From positions 3,793,001-3,857,000 of the forward strand of contig NC_079888.1 in assembly GCF_029227915.1 (NCBI RefSeq): a stretch of 64,000 nt of DNA, read 5' to 3'. This stretch comes from Hydractinia symbiolongicarpus. Taxonomy: Eukaryota; Cnidaria; Hydrozoa; Anthoathecata; Hydractiniidae. Made by a program: the position numbers and the translations under genes. Below are positions 22,300 through 33,019 of this stretch, one piece after another (the first letter of the stretch is position 1; each line of letters starts with the position of its first letter). Under the pieces are notes generated by a model. That model worked only from the letters and a program-made list of their open reading frames with translations. It had not been told where the DNA came from and made no database searches.

Positions 22300-24540
22300 G
22301 GCTTAGCGCTCTTGACGACGGGTCAATATGGAGTAGTATTGGCCGTCGTCAAAAAATATGGTACGTTAATATGTACACAAGCACAAAAAAAAAACATTTT
22401 CATATAAAAGAAACAACAAGAATCTCAAGTTTAAAATAACCAGATTCAGCAACATTCTGTCTGGATGCTTCTTCAACATGGCTAGTTCTATATTGTCGAT
22501 GAAAAACGATGATCTGATATCCAGTTTTATATCGATGCGTCCTTCTCATTCTTAGATTTGTTCCTTTAGCTTTCTCTTGAGTCAATATAAAGATCGTCGA
22601 AGCCAACGTTATTATTAGATGGCTAGTTGAAAACTTTAATATTTCACATTCAACTTTTCAAATTCTTCTGTAAGTGTCGAACATGGTAATGTTTTGTTTG
22701 CAATGATTTATTTTATACGACCTTTCAAATTCTGCATATCGAATTTTTACCTTGAGTGTTAACGAAAGTCAAAAATTATATTATTACCAGCCGGGGACTC
22801 GGCGTCGAAACGCTAGGGTAAGCAAGTGACTGTGAATCTTCGGTAAATGCCCTGTGAGACGCCTAATGAGACTTCCAAACTGTGCCACACATCCAGGTGG
22901 AGCGCTGTAGGTACAGATATGCAGTATGTTGGTAATTGAGTGACGCGCCCAGTGCAACCCGTTGTTACCTTGTCATAACAAACGCAATCGGTGAAAAATT
23001 AATAACGGCACCAGGGTGAGCGTTTAGTGCAGGTAAACATGTTGCACATCTGTATAGTTTACCCTTTTCCCAAAAAATAATTTATCGTAGCTTTGGCTAA
23101 TAAAAACACAGGAAATATATATCCGGTTGTTAACACTTGGTGTATACTATGTCAAACATCTCTATATGCGTAATACCTCAAAAAACTATATGTTAACTTG
23201 GGTTTAAATAAAAACACAGGAAACGCCAATCGTTACACCTTCATCCAGTTATAAAAATCACTCCACAATTTTATTTTGTGGAACAAGTTTTTATGACAGT
23301 AATAAAGGATGTAGCTACCTAAGTGCATTAAGCTTAAGAATATTTATGAATCTTACTCTTTAGCCAGAGGTAAGTAAGGAGCTAGCTAGATTACCGTGGC
23401 CCTTGAGTGAGTGCTTAGAATATAAATTATTTCTCCTTAAAGTCATATCAATGTACCTGTCGCCGCGCCTTATAACTGTCGATTCTTGAACTCACTTGAA
23501 CTCTCGCCGCGTGTTTAACTGTCGACTCGACACTTATAACTGTCGGTCCGACACTTATAACACAACTCCAACATAAAAATAAATAATATTGGCTAGGATA
23601 AAAAGGTCTTATACCAAACTGAATAGTATTACCTAAGGCTAGCTAGCTCACTGCAGAATGCTTCTTAAAAATCTTTGTTCCTAGACAAAATCTTAAATTT
23701 CGTCCGTGTAAGATTTGTACATGACTAAACAACGTAACAATAATATTGTCTTAACATCTAAAAAGAAAATAAATATTACAAAAATAAAAAACCCGCCCGG
23801 GTGTAATCAGTTATTAAAGTATTAAGATGAAAATTAACTCTACTTGGTCCGGGGTTTTTCAAACATACCATGTCCGGGGGCGGAATCCGCCCCCCCCCCC
23901 CCCCCTCCCTCAATAACTTTTTCACAGGGTTGTCCAAATTGAATCAAACTTGGCACACTTATAGTACGTCATAAAAGGAACCAAATGGCAGAAATAAATT
24001 TTTGCTGGCGTCAACACATTTTCTGTTACGTCATCAGAAGCTTGAAATTTGTTAAAAATGCCACTATCTGTTTAAAATTTAATTACTTTTGTTCCAGACC
24101 GAATTTTTGCTAAAAAAATTTTTGTTAAGAAAAAATTCCTAACACATAAATATACAACATCGCCTATAAAATTGTTTTGTAGTTTACCAAACTTTCACGT
24201 TAAAACAATATCGACGTTAAAAGAAAGTATATTAAGATTAGTGAAGCAGTTGCATAGCACTTTTAAATTTACCCGAAATGAATTTATTGCATACGAGTAC
24301 AACGTTTTTGCGCTTAATTAAAAATTATCGAATGCTTTTTAGCTTATTAGCTGTTGATTTTTAAAGTGGACACATCTTGTAAATATGCTTGTTTATTGGA
24401 ATCGAGCACTTAAATCAACTTAACAAAGATATAGTTTCCACCATGTTGTTTCTTCTTTTCATGACACATGGAATAATTATTGCTTGATTTACTGTTGCTA
24501 AGTTTTACAAAGTTTTGCATTAATAACAAAATATAATCTA
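22300..24540. other. repeat-rich noncoding region
   Basis: No gene was recognised. 22785-23050 is noticeably richer in G+C than its surroundings. 23460-23580 repeats CTTATAACTGTCG with variations. 23875-23910 has GGGGGCGGAATCCGCCCCC, self-complementary, running into a long C run. Confidence 0.4.
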
Positions 24541-24690
24541 CTAGTCGGTCGCCCGTGGAAAAACTCCACGGGTTCGCCCGTCCTTTTTATTAGCATTGCG
24601 TGCGTCTCGCTACGTACGATACCATTTTGCGTGACAGACAGACGTATACAGGTATTACAATACAGATGATTCGTATTGACGTTGTCTTTT
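24541..24690 (+). repeat. interspersed repeat copy (family with CCACGGGTT and GTGACAGACAGACG)
   Basis: Begins ACTAGTCGGTCGCCCGTGG, then CTCCACGGGTTCGCCC, GCGTGCGTCTCGCTAC, ACCATTTTGCGTGACAGACA and GTATTACAATACAGATGA. The same phrases in the same order occur at 41506-41640, and the end part near 1892-1935. The hyphenated CCGTGGA/TCCACGG words form a small hairpin. Confidence 0.7.
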
Positions 24691-24704
24691 TTTTATTTGT
24701 CTAG

Positions 24705-24752
24705 GCTTGGAGGAACAAAATACGGATTCCGTATTCTTTCCTCCAAGCTCTA
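24705..24752. repeat. imperfect hairpin
   Basis: GGCTTGGAGGAACAAAATAC and GTATTCTTTCCTCCAAGC are nearly complementary around a GGATTCC centre. Confidence 0.6.
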
Positions 24753-25065
24753 GGCTGGAACCTTCTGACAACTTATAAAACTGAATCGAAGTGAATAACA
24801 TTTATTCAACTTGGTTCCCGTTGGTTCCAGCCCCTAGAATATTGTTCCTTTGATTTAACTTTATGATGACATCTTTATCTTTTACAAAAATTGTACTTTT
24901 GTAATTAAGGCTTCATAATATTTCTCAACACTGTACAAGTACCGTACACCTTGTACCTTACACCGTACAGGTACAAAACATTTTAACCTGTATTTATCAT
25001 TATTTATTTCTAGCATGTCCCAGAATACTGCAGACCACTTCTTCAGGCACTGGAGGAAAGAATAA

Positions 25066-25290
25066 TGGTCTACAGCGCTGACATGTTTAGCAAGTGTCTT
25101 TACTACAGCTACGGGTCAACCAATGCCATGTGAGGGAAATATGGTAGGAAATACTGGCGTATACTTAATGTATACTTTCCAAACACAGGACCCACATTAA
25201 TAACAGTGTTTGAAACACTGCAGTGGCTATATCCTGCATTAATATTTGGAATAATATTAATAATAATACTAATAATAATACTAAGACCCT
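25066..25290 (+). mobile_element. SINE body and tail fragment
   Basis: ATGTTTAGCAAGTGTCTTTAC, shared words GGTCAACC, ATGCCATGTGA, GGAAAT, AACACAGGACCCAC, TAATAACAGT and GGCTATATCCTGCAT match the 3' two-thirds of the SINE at 61637-61880, followed by an AATAATA-rich tail. The tRNA-like head is missing here. Confidence 0.7.
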
Positions 25291-25669
25291 GCTGAACTCT
25301 GATAACATATCAATTTTTGAGAAGATACAGTTGCGGAAAACGTTGAAAGCAATTCTCGTGGTTAAAATTATTAAGAAATAGCCAAACTAAAGCGGATGTT
25401 AAGCTTCAGGCAGATTGCTTTACCCAGTCCAAAAAGATTGGAATAATTACCATAAAATTATACCAGTCAAAAAAGGGTTAATATTACCTCTCTCTCCTGT
25501 TTTTAATCAGTTTTCCGTTTTTGTTGTTGACACAAACGGTCTTAGGTAAACAAGTATATAAGTTCCCTTGCTTTCCGTTGGGTAGTTTTAAAGCGCTTAA
25601 AAGCGAGCGCGTGATAGGCGTGATAATGTAAAATTCTAAATCCTGGTTACTGTTATTCCTTTTTTTTAG

Positions 25670-26130
25670 CCCCCGGGGGGCTTATTAAATTCTGGACGTT
25701 TTGGACGGGGGGATTAATAGGAGGGAGGGGCTTAATAAAGGGAGGGGGTTAAATAAATAATAGAATTTAAAACACAATATCTATTTTTCAAATTAATACA
25801 GAATGTTAACTCCATCTGCTTCACCATCATCTTCATGTAACAGAAGAAGTTCTGCGTCTTCCATACAACCTTCCAACTGGTCACAGAAAATTGGAAGATG
25901 GACTTGTAGTGACTGGAAGATGCATAGTCCGTTGCAAAAAAAACTTGGTGAGACAAAATTAAAGCTGCAGCCTATGAATATCGTTGTATCTGACGTTAAA
26001 TCAACGAATAATATCGAATTTCTTTGACTACTTTTAGTTTTTCATTTTATTGTATTGTATTTTTTATTATTTTGTTGGGGGCGGCTAAACAAAGGAAGGG
26101 GGCTAAATAATTATTTGAGTCGCTGGAGAG
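25670..26130. repeat. GGGGCTTATTA-motif element
   Basis: The left edge carries CCCCCGGGGGGCTTATTAAA, GGGGGGATTAATAGG and GAGGGGCTTAATAAAG; the right edge carries GGGGGCGGCTAAAC, AAGGGGGCTAAATAA and GAGGGGGCTTATTAG. Between them, on the minus strand at about 25800-25885, an exon-like block (LEGCMEDAELLLLHEDDGE...) ends at a stop after a possible CCAG acceptor. The function and boundaries are unknown. Confidence 0.45.
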
Positions 26131-26967
26131 GGGGCTTATTAGTCTTTACAAACTTTTTTAGCTCTATAATATAAGTCCAACATCATTTTATACCCCGGAT
26201 TCCCTTTAAGAATCATTACGTTGAAATGAGGAAATACTATTCTTTTAAAAAGAAACCCTGTTTATTTCAATTTTTAATTTGAGCACTCACACGTTTGCTT
26301 CAAATAGATGTAAAACATACGGAGTTACTGTGTACTTTTTCAGTGTAAAATTTCTCAACCAATAATCTTAATTTCATCGCCACAATTTGTCCTTTTCGGG
26401 ATTTTTTGGCGGGATTTTTTGGCGGGATTTTTTGGCGGGATTTTTTGGCGGGATTTTTTGGCGAAGAAGTTAAGGATCCACAATAATTTTTACCTCTTTT
26501 TTTTATTTTTCTTGTTGACATATAAAATTCAATATATCCAATTCAAAAGTCTCATAGTCGGTTGATTGCGCCAATCGGATTGGTGCAAACATTGGCGGTA
26601 ACTTCTTTTTTTAATCTGTTAGTAACATTAAAATTTTACCAAACTTAACAAACAAAGGTCTAATTCAAACCTTGCTTTAAAAAACTTTGAGCATAGCGGA
26701 AGAGTAAAAAAAAATACATTAAATTTTATAAATCAATTTGTTAATCCCTAAAATTTGAAAAGAACTAAAGTGAAACTTTTCGCTTGGCATCAAAAGCATC
26801 TAAGCCATCGAGCAAGTCATCGATAGCGTCGTCATCGAACGATACACTAGCGTCACTTTGTTCTTCGTCATCATCATTACCATCATCATCATCTGTGCTT
26901 GACTGTTCAACGTAACCAGAAGTAGGAAACGACATTTTTACAATATCGTCACATTCGATACCAGGGT
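26131..26967. repeat. tandem duplication, copy 1 (837 bp)
   Basis: This block and the next (26968-27791) read as identical except that the 13-bp unit GGGATTTTTTGGC is present five times here and four times in copy 2. The left end contains the terminal sequence of a TTAA-flanked MITE family (AGCTCTATAATATAAGTCC ... ATTCCCTTTAA). It also holds the small acidic ORF at 26765-26935. Confidence 0.9.
26765..26935 (-). CDS. small acidic ORF, copy 1 (hypothetical)
   Basis: 56 codons from ATG at 26935 to TAG. It begins MSFPTSGYVEQ, has an acidic stretch STDDDDGNDDDEEQSD, then VSFDDDAIDDLLDGLDAF and a basic end AKRKVSL. Hydrophobic residues in DDLLDGLDAF could form a short amphipathic helix such as those in activation or Ulp/SUMO-type interaction segments, but this is only a guess. 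It may be the first exon of a longer gene or part of a transposon. No family is recognised. Confidence 0.35.
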   Translation of the reverse strand: MSFPTSGYVEQSSTDDDDGNDDDEEQSDASVSFDDDAIDDLLDGLDAFDAKRKVSL

Positions 26968-27791
26968 GGGGCTTATTAGTCTTTACAAACTTTTTTAGCT
27001 CTATAATATAAGTCCAACATCATTTTATACCCCGGATTCCCTTTAAGAATCATTACGTTGAAATGAGGAAATACTATTCTTTTAAAAAGAAACCCTGTTT
27101 ATTTCAATTTTTAATTTGAGCACTCACACGTTTGCTTCAAATAGATGTAAAACATACGGAGTTACTGTGTACTTTTTCAGTGTAAAATTTCTCAACCAAT
27201 AATCTTAATTTCATCGCCACAATTTGTCCTTTTCGGGATTTTTTGGCGGGATTTTTTGGCGGGATTTTTTGGCGGGATTTTTTGGCGAAGAAGTTAAGGA
27301 TCCACAATAATTTTTACCTCTTTTTTTTATTTTTCTTGTTGACATATAAAATTCAATATATCCAATTCAAAAGTCTCATAGTCGGTTGATTGCGCCAATC
27401 GGATTGGTGCAAACATTGGCGGTAACTTCTTTTTTTAATCTGTTAGTAACATTAAAATTTTACCAAACTTAACAAACAAAGGTCTAATTCAAACCTTGCT
27501 TTAAAAAACTTTGAGCATAGCGGAAGAGTAAAAAAAAATACATTAAATTTTATAAATCAATTTGTTAATCCCTAAAATTTGAAAAGAACTAAAGTGAAAC
27601 TTTTCGCTTGGCATCAAAAGCATCTAAGCCATCGAGCAAGTCATCGATAGCGTCGTCATCGAACGATACACTAGCGTCACTTTGTTCTTCGTCATCATCA
27701 TTACCATCATCATCATCTGTGCTTGACTGTTCAACGTAACCAGAAGTAGGAAACGACATTTTTACAATATCGTCACATTCGATACCAGGGT
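26968..27791. repeat. tandem duplication, copy 2 (824 bp)
   Basis: Second copy of the preceding block, shorter by one 13-bp unit. Near identity indicates a very recent duplication or a false duplication in assembly. Confidence 0.9.
27589..27759 (-). CDS. small acidic ORF, copy 2 (hypothetical)
   Basis: Same 56-codon frame as 26765-26935, duplicated with the 0.83-kb block. No base difference between the two ORFs was seen. Because both copies are intact, sequence alone cannot say which, if either, is used. Confidence 0.35.
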   Translation of the reverse strand: MSFPTSGYVEQSSTDDDDGNDDDEEQSDASVSFDDDAIDDLLDGLDAFDAKRKVSL

Positions 27792-28255
27792 GATTTTTTT
27801 CACGGCACCTAAGAAGAAAAAAGCCTTATAAATTGTCTGAGAAAATAAGTCCGGTAAATATCCCGGTAAAATACCAGCGCGGAAAGCAGCGTTATAGTTG
27901 GATTGACATATCTTCTGAGCACTGCACAACGATGTTTAACGCGAACCGTCTACGTCGTGTTCTCAGCCACCAATAGCGGCTTTCGAGAAGAAACTTTTTT
28001 TTTACGGTTAAAAATTTACAAAACGCAAAAATTTGTTTTATCAAAAGAATCAATAACACATTTATGGATATTTTATTTGTTGCAAAAGTCGTAAAACGCG
28101 AAAGTTTCCCATAAATTTTGTTTATTTTAAAAAAATTGTTTGAAAATCGGTCTGTCCTTTCAGGGTTACATACTTAATCTATGATAAGAACAAGAGACGG
28201 TTTAAAAAATGATACATTTTAAATTAATACCCAATTGTGTGAGAATTCAGAAAAT

Positions 28256-28510
28256 ATGGCAGATACGTGTAAAGAAAGTTGTACAGCTAAATCTGCTGAT
28301 TTTTTGTTGGATTTTTACAACAATGACATATACCAATACCAAAAATGCAAGTAAAATTTTCACTGCGAGAAGCGTAATAAAAAAGCATGCAGACTTCGAA
28401 TGTTGGAAACACGCGCTTTAATAGTGACATTGTCACAAGAAAGCGAGACCTGGCTTTTAAATGAAAAAGAAACAAGGCTTAATAATCAATTTATAGCAGA
28501 TCTGTTTTGA
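28256..28510 (+). pseudogene. small ORF with one in-frame stop (unknown)
   Basis: ATG at 28256 opens MADTCKESCTAKSADFLLDF, and the frame stays open to a TGA at 28508 except for one TAA at 28352. After the stop it reads CEKRNKKACRLRML and later QESETWLLNEKE. The TAA overlaps a possible donor (CAA|GTAAAA). It is either a two-exon gene start or a decayed gene. No family is recognised. Confidence 0.25.
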
Positions 28511-28774
28511 TTGTCAGATCAACTTGTCTATTCTTTTTAAAATTCCACCCTTTTAAGTCATCCAATCAAAATCTTATTATCCTGCGGATGTGTCCGGTTA
28601 AACGTAAGTGATTTGGAATTAGAGGTTTTTATAGTATGATTGCCTATTTTGTTAGTTCCAAGAATATCTGGAGAACAATTTTAGGCTTCAAAATGAATTG
28701 TTGCGTCTAATCAGAAATAAATACTATGGGATCCTCTTATGCAAAACGTGTAAATGTTAAAATTAGAATCAATA

Positions 28775-31700
28775 TTACCTTTCATCATTCTCTTCACTAT
28801 CATCATTTTCCTGCGTCACGTCCTCTTCATCTTCACTGTCATCAAAGTCATCAACATTCAGTGGAGTCTTCTCTGAATCTGCTTTTATCTGTATTTGCTG
28901 ACTTTGATTTTCTTGAATCTTCTCAGTATATATTGGAACTTTCTTCTTCTCTAAATTCTCCTCACTGTAAATCGGAAGTTGTTTCTCTTCGTCACACTTC
29001 GATTCCCATTCATGAACGGCTTGTTTATATTTTTCAACTTCATTCAAGAGATCTTTAATTTTCTTTTTGTATCTTTCTTCTCTTAATCTCATATTTTCGT
29101 TAACATCACTTATCTCTTCTTCCATTTCTTCCATTTTTTCCTTGAGTTCGTTGTTGCTTTGTTGGCATTTCTTTAACTGCATTTGTACATCTTTCTTTTC
29201 CTTTTGTAACATGTCCAGTTCTTCTTGGACATTTCTTATGTCATGAATCTGGTTATTTAAATCTTCACTATTTTGTTTATGTTTATCGTACTCTTCTTGT
29301 AATTCTTCTTTTTCTCTTCGCAAATCGTCTAGGTGTTGCTTACCATTGTTAATTTCTTCTTCCATCTCATGAATCTTTTCATTCAGTTTCTGATTATATC
29401 GTTCATATTTGTCGTTCTTTGTCTGTAAATCTTCTCTTTCTTTCAGCGATAAGTTCAATTCCTTTCTTACATCATCGATTTCTTTTCCCATCTTACGAAT
29501 CTGTTCATTAACTTCATTGTTGTCTCTTTGATAATTATCATATTTTGTTTTTAAACTTTCCCTTTCTCTTAGCGACAACTCCAATTCTCGCTGAGCATTG
29601 TTGATTTCGTCTTTCATATCTGCAATCTTGTAAATCAACTCATGATTACTTTGTTGGCTTTCAGCATAATTTACTTGTATATTTTTTTTCTCTTTCTGTG
29701 ACATGTCAAGTCCTTTCTGAACATTCTCAATTTCTTTGGTGATATCTTTTACTTGTTGAGTTAAAGAATCGACCTCCTTTCTCGCAGCTTTTAATTCAGA
29801 CTCATTTAGCTCTAATCTTTTGGACTCGCCATCAACCTTTTCTAACAAGGCATTCTTTTCTTTGCACAGTTCCTCCATTGTTTTCTTGTTAAGGTCTCTT
29901 TCTTTTATTAAATTATTTTTCTTTTGTTCATGTTCTTCTTTTAACTGTGCGATTTCTTCGTTTGCTTTCTGCAGAAGTTTAACCTTCATTGATAACTCCT
30001 TTTTAAGATTACCTACGTTTCCTTTATCCCCCTCAAAACCTTTACTACTTTTTTCGTAAGCAATGTTCAGTTCTTCAGACAGCTTTTCGTTCTTCTTCTT
30101 CCATTCATTTGAATTTTTCACAAGGTCTTCAAATTTTCTCTCAATCTCTTGTTTTTCTAGGCGTTCATTGCTCAACTTTTCTTTTAAAGTTGCAATGACT
30201 CGTTCCTTTTCTGCAATCTCTTTTTCTTGCTCGTCAAACTTATTCTGCAAAATATCACCGTTATTTGATAAGATTTCCTGTCCTGTTTTTAAATCTTCCA
30301 CACATTCTTCTAGCTGATAAATTTTCTCGTTGTTTTCCTTGATCGTTAATTTTTGTATTTCAATTATTTCCTTTAACCTGTTCAGATCTTTCGTGAGTCG
30401 TCCATTTTCTTCACTGGAAGCGCTCAATGTTTTCTTCAACTCCTCATTTTTTAAGCCTGATTGTCTCTCTTCATCGGTAATGCATGGAACTTGAGCATCT
30501 CTTAACGCCAATAATGCAGATTTTATACTCGCAACTTCTATTTTTAAATCAGAATTCATCGCGTCCAGTTGGTTGTTTTCTTCTTCTAACCTTGCATGCT
30601 CCTTTTGAAAAGACATTTCTCTGTGATTAGATCTCACTAAAACTTCTTGTAGCTCTTTGTTACACTGATCACACTGTTCTTGATTTATACTTTTCTCTTT
30701 CCGGAGTTCCTCATTTTCCTTAGAAAGTAAATTAACTTGCGATTGTATGACCCCAGATCTATCTTCAATAGGTTCCTTAAAGCCTGTATCTCTCTGCTTG
30801 TACTTCTCTAACTCCATTTTTGTGTCCTTCAGCGTGGTCAGATTAGCTGCAAGTTTTGTTGCCAATTCTTTTTCTCGATTTTCTAGCTCTCTTATTTGTT
30901 TATTCAATTCCATATTGATGCTTCGTTGATTTTCTCCCTCCATTTCCAACGCTTTTATATTCTTCTCTATCGTTCTGGCGCTTTCAGATAACTTCTTATG
31001 TTCTTTCACTACGTCTGTTTGTTCTTCCAAAGTGCAACGAAGTTTTTTTATAGAACGGTCTCTGTCTTTCAGCAAGCTTCGTAATCTTTTTATCTCTTTT
31101 TCTCTTTCCTCTTCGCTTTCCTTTGCTCGTTTTAAATTTTCAGTTAACTCGTCACACCATTGAGCTATGTTTTTAAGTTTCTCTGTTTCCAAATGCTGAG
31201 CTTTTAATTTTCCTTTCATATTCTTATACTTCGCCTCCAAGTATTCATTTCGACGATCTGTTAACTCTTTTTCTTTAAGAATTTTACAAAACTTTTCCTC
31301 AAGGTCAGAGACATCACCAAGAAGTAACTTGTCTTCTAAATCCTTTATTTCTTTCCTACACTTGCCCAGTTCAGATTCGGAGACAATTTCTTTAGAAGCA
31401 ACTTCAAGTTCTTCCATTCCCTTGTCCTCACCATCGTTTATCTGTTTAAATACCAGATTTTTAAAGCTCTCAATTTCTTTCCGCTTTGCTTCATATTCGC
31501 TTTGTAGTTGGTTAACTGTGTTATGAAGGTTCTCCTTTACAAGTTCTTTTGCCTTTCTAGCCAATTCTCCTTCGTTGATGTCTAATATGTATTCATTCAA
31601 TCTCGACATTACTGTGTTTCTGTTGATTTCTCCATTTCGGAAACTTGGATTGTCTTCCAGTGTGAGTAGCACTTCAGTTATGAACGTTTGCTTCTCCTCT

Positions 31701-32146
31701 TTTAACTTTAACAGTCCTTCGTTTAGAATATCCAACTCCTTTTGTCTTTCATCTAACAGAGACGCGTTGATCTTATAACTGCGAAATATTTCTGTTTTCT
31801 TCTCCAATAAAGCCTTGTATATGTTTATTTGATTGGCTTTTTCATCGACTACATTATTTCCTCCCTTCTTTCCTGATTTCTCTCGTTGCTGATCGTGTTC
31901 AACGTAACAACTTGGGCTACCATCTTTATTCTTCTTTAGGATAAGAGTGTTGATGTAAGCCAGTTGAGATTTTATATCTTTAAACTCGTTTTCATGCTTA
32001 GTTGTAAAATTACAACTTTGGCGATGAACGTTCTCGATGTGCTTATGAAGTTCCTCGTCGTTGAAGAATATTGGTCTTTGGTGACAAATGACGCAAGTGC
32101 ACAAGTCCTTCACGTAAGCTGATACATCCTTGTACTTGGAATACAT
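28775..32146 (-). CDS. large coiled-coil protein with N-terminal C2H2-type zinc finger
   Basis: Single open frame of 1123 residues. Residues 18-41 fit a C2H2 finger (C18-x2-C21-x14-H36-x4-H41). From about 95 to 1050 the sequence is almost continuous heptad-type coiled coil, very rich in Glu, Lys, Leu and Asn. Residues 808-1012 form about five tandem 42-residue (six-heptad) repeats with the theme L-x-x-x-L-x-E-R-E-x-L-Q-x-x-Y. The tail has a doubled PIY(S/T)E motif and a strongly acidic end (DDFDDSEDEED). Such proteins act as scaffolds, tethers or filament parts (golgin-, centrosome- or lamin-like), but no orthologue is recognised. The final codons GAA AGG TAA overlap a good donor (AAAG|GTAATA), so the gene may continue in a further exon. 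Start is the first ATG, 100-160 bases below CRE/CCAAT elements. Confidence 0.85.
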   Translation of the reverse strand: MYSKYKDVSAYVKDLCTCVICHQRPIFFNDEELHKHIENVHRQSCNFTTKHENEFKDIKSQLAYINTLILKKNKDGSPSCYVEHDQQREKSGKKGGNNVVDEKANQINIYKALLEKKTEIFRSYKINASLLDERQKELDILNEGLLKLKEEKQTFITEVLLTLEDNPSFRNGEINRNTVMSRLNEYILDINEGELARKAKELVKENLHNTVNQLQSEYEAKRKEIESFKNLVFKQINDGEDKGMEELEVASKEIVSESELGKCRKEIKDLEDKLLLGDVSDLEEKFCKILKEKELTDRRNEYLEAKYKNMKGKLKAQHLETEKLKNIAQWCDELTENLKRAKESEEEREKEIKRLRSLLKDRDRSIKKLRCTLEEQTDVVKEHKKLSESARTIEKNIKALEMEGENQRSINMELNKQIRELENREKELATKLAANLTTLKDTKMELEKYKQRDTGFKEPIEDRSGVIQSQVNLLSKENEELRKEKSINQEQCDQCNKELQEVLVRSNHREMSFQKEHARLEEENNQLDAMNSDLKIEVASIKSALLALRDAQVPCITDEERQSGLKNEELKKTLSASSEENGRLTKDLNRLKEIIEIQKLTIKENNEKIYQLEECVEDLKTGQEILSNNGDILQNKFDEQEKEIAEKERVIATLKEKLSNERLEKQEIERKFEDLVKNSNEWKKKNEKLSEELNIAYEKSSKGFEGDKGNVGNLKKELSMKVKLLQKANEEIAQLKEEHEQKKNNLIKERDLNKKTMEELCKEKNALLEKVDGESKRLELNESELKAARKEVDSLTQQVKDITKEIENVQKGLDMSQKEKKNIQVNYAESQQSNHELIYKIADMKDEINNAQRELELSLRERESLKTKYDNYQRDNNEVNEQIRKMGKEIDDVRKELNLSLKEREDLQTKNDKYERYNQKLNEKIHEMEEEINNGKQHLDDLRREKEELQEEYDKHKQNSEDLNNQIHDIRNVQEELDMLQKEKKDVQMQLKKCQQSNNELKEKMEEMEEEISDVNENMRLREERYKKKIKDLLNEVEKYKQAVHEWESKCDEEKQLPIYSEENLEKKKVPIYTEKIQENQSQQIQIKADSEKTPLNVDDFDDSEDEEDVTQENDDSEENDER

Positions 32147-32251
32147 TGTATGTATTTATTTGTATATAAACTTCTGTAAAATAACAACTTCTCTTGATAT
32201 CTATATCGACATCTAATTATTGTAAAACAATATCTGATGCTTAAAATAATT

Positions 32252-32311
32252 TGACGTCATATTATCAATCTTGAGTTTCATTGTTGATTGGTTTATTCTT
32301 AACTGACGTCA
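32252..32311 (-). promoter_or_regulatory. CRE-CCAAT-CRE promoter block of the coiled-coil gene
   Basis: Two perfect TGACGTCA palindromes (32252-32259 and 32304-32311) flank an inverted CCAAT (minus-strand ACCAATC at about 32285-32292). They lie 106-165 bases upstream of the start codon. CREB/ATF and NF-Y proteins bind such sites in animals; use here is inferred. Confidence 0.55.
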
Positions 32312-33019
32312 AATATAAAAATCGATATGGATACTTAACCGAACAGTGTAAATGCCTTCCCCGCATTATCTATTTTGCTCTCATTAATTTTAACGCAATA
32401 CTGGCAATAACAATAATAAATGACAACGTATTTTGCGCGTATTAGTTTTTGAGCAAGTTTTAAAATTCTCTTGCAAAAAACTTTTCTTACAACGAAATTC
32501 ACCTGCCATAGGTAAAAGGATAGAAAAATATATAAACCTGGTACGACTAAAAATACTTACAAAGTTATATAGCTGATCAAAATTTTTCTTTGTCCGATTT
32601 ATAGAGGAAAATTCTGGGAGAAAAAACCGTAAAAAACCTGAAAGAAGTGTCTGTTTTAAAGATAGATGTCCGCTTTACATTGTCCTATTGGATTATTTTG
32701 AGGGTTTATCAGGAAAACATCCGGGACAATTTGTTTTTGTCCGTCTATAAGTAGGTGTCTGCTTTGAGGATGTCCGCTTTAATGAATTCCACTGTACTTG
32801 CTGCCTGTCAGTGAGCCAGCTTAAAATCCGGGGATATGCAATCAAAAACATTATAGCAATAAACCCGTCCAAGCAAATTTCTTTCCTTCATGAAATAAGC
32901 GACAAGTATGCGAGAATCAGGTTTGACGGAGGATGTACTGTTAAATTTTTTCAAAGGCTAACAACTAAGTAAGATAAATAAACAAAAGTGTATACGGAAG
33001 CCCATTTTTGCCATTTAAT
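32312..33019. other. noncoding with a decayed interspersed repeat
   Basis: Between about 32640 and 32800 phrases like GATGTCCGCTTTA, GTGTCTGCTTTGAGG and ATGTCCGCTTTAATG recur, as in a common interspersed repeat. No gene was recognised. Confidence 0.4.

Noticed and set aside
25803-26027. 74-codon plus ORF rich in Ser
   Set aside because: Likely antisense of an acidic exon-like block; no motif.
29820-31778. Several plus-strand Ser/Phe-rich ORFs
   Set aside because: They are the antisense of the coiled-coil gene, whose Glu/Lys codons read as Ser/Phe/Leu on the other strand.
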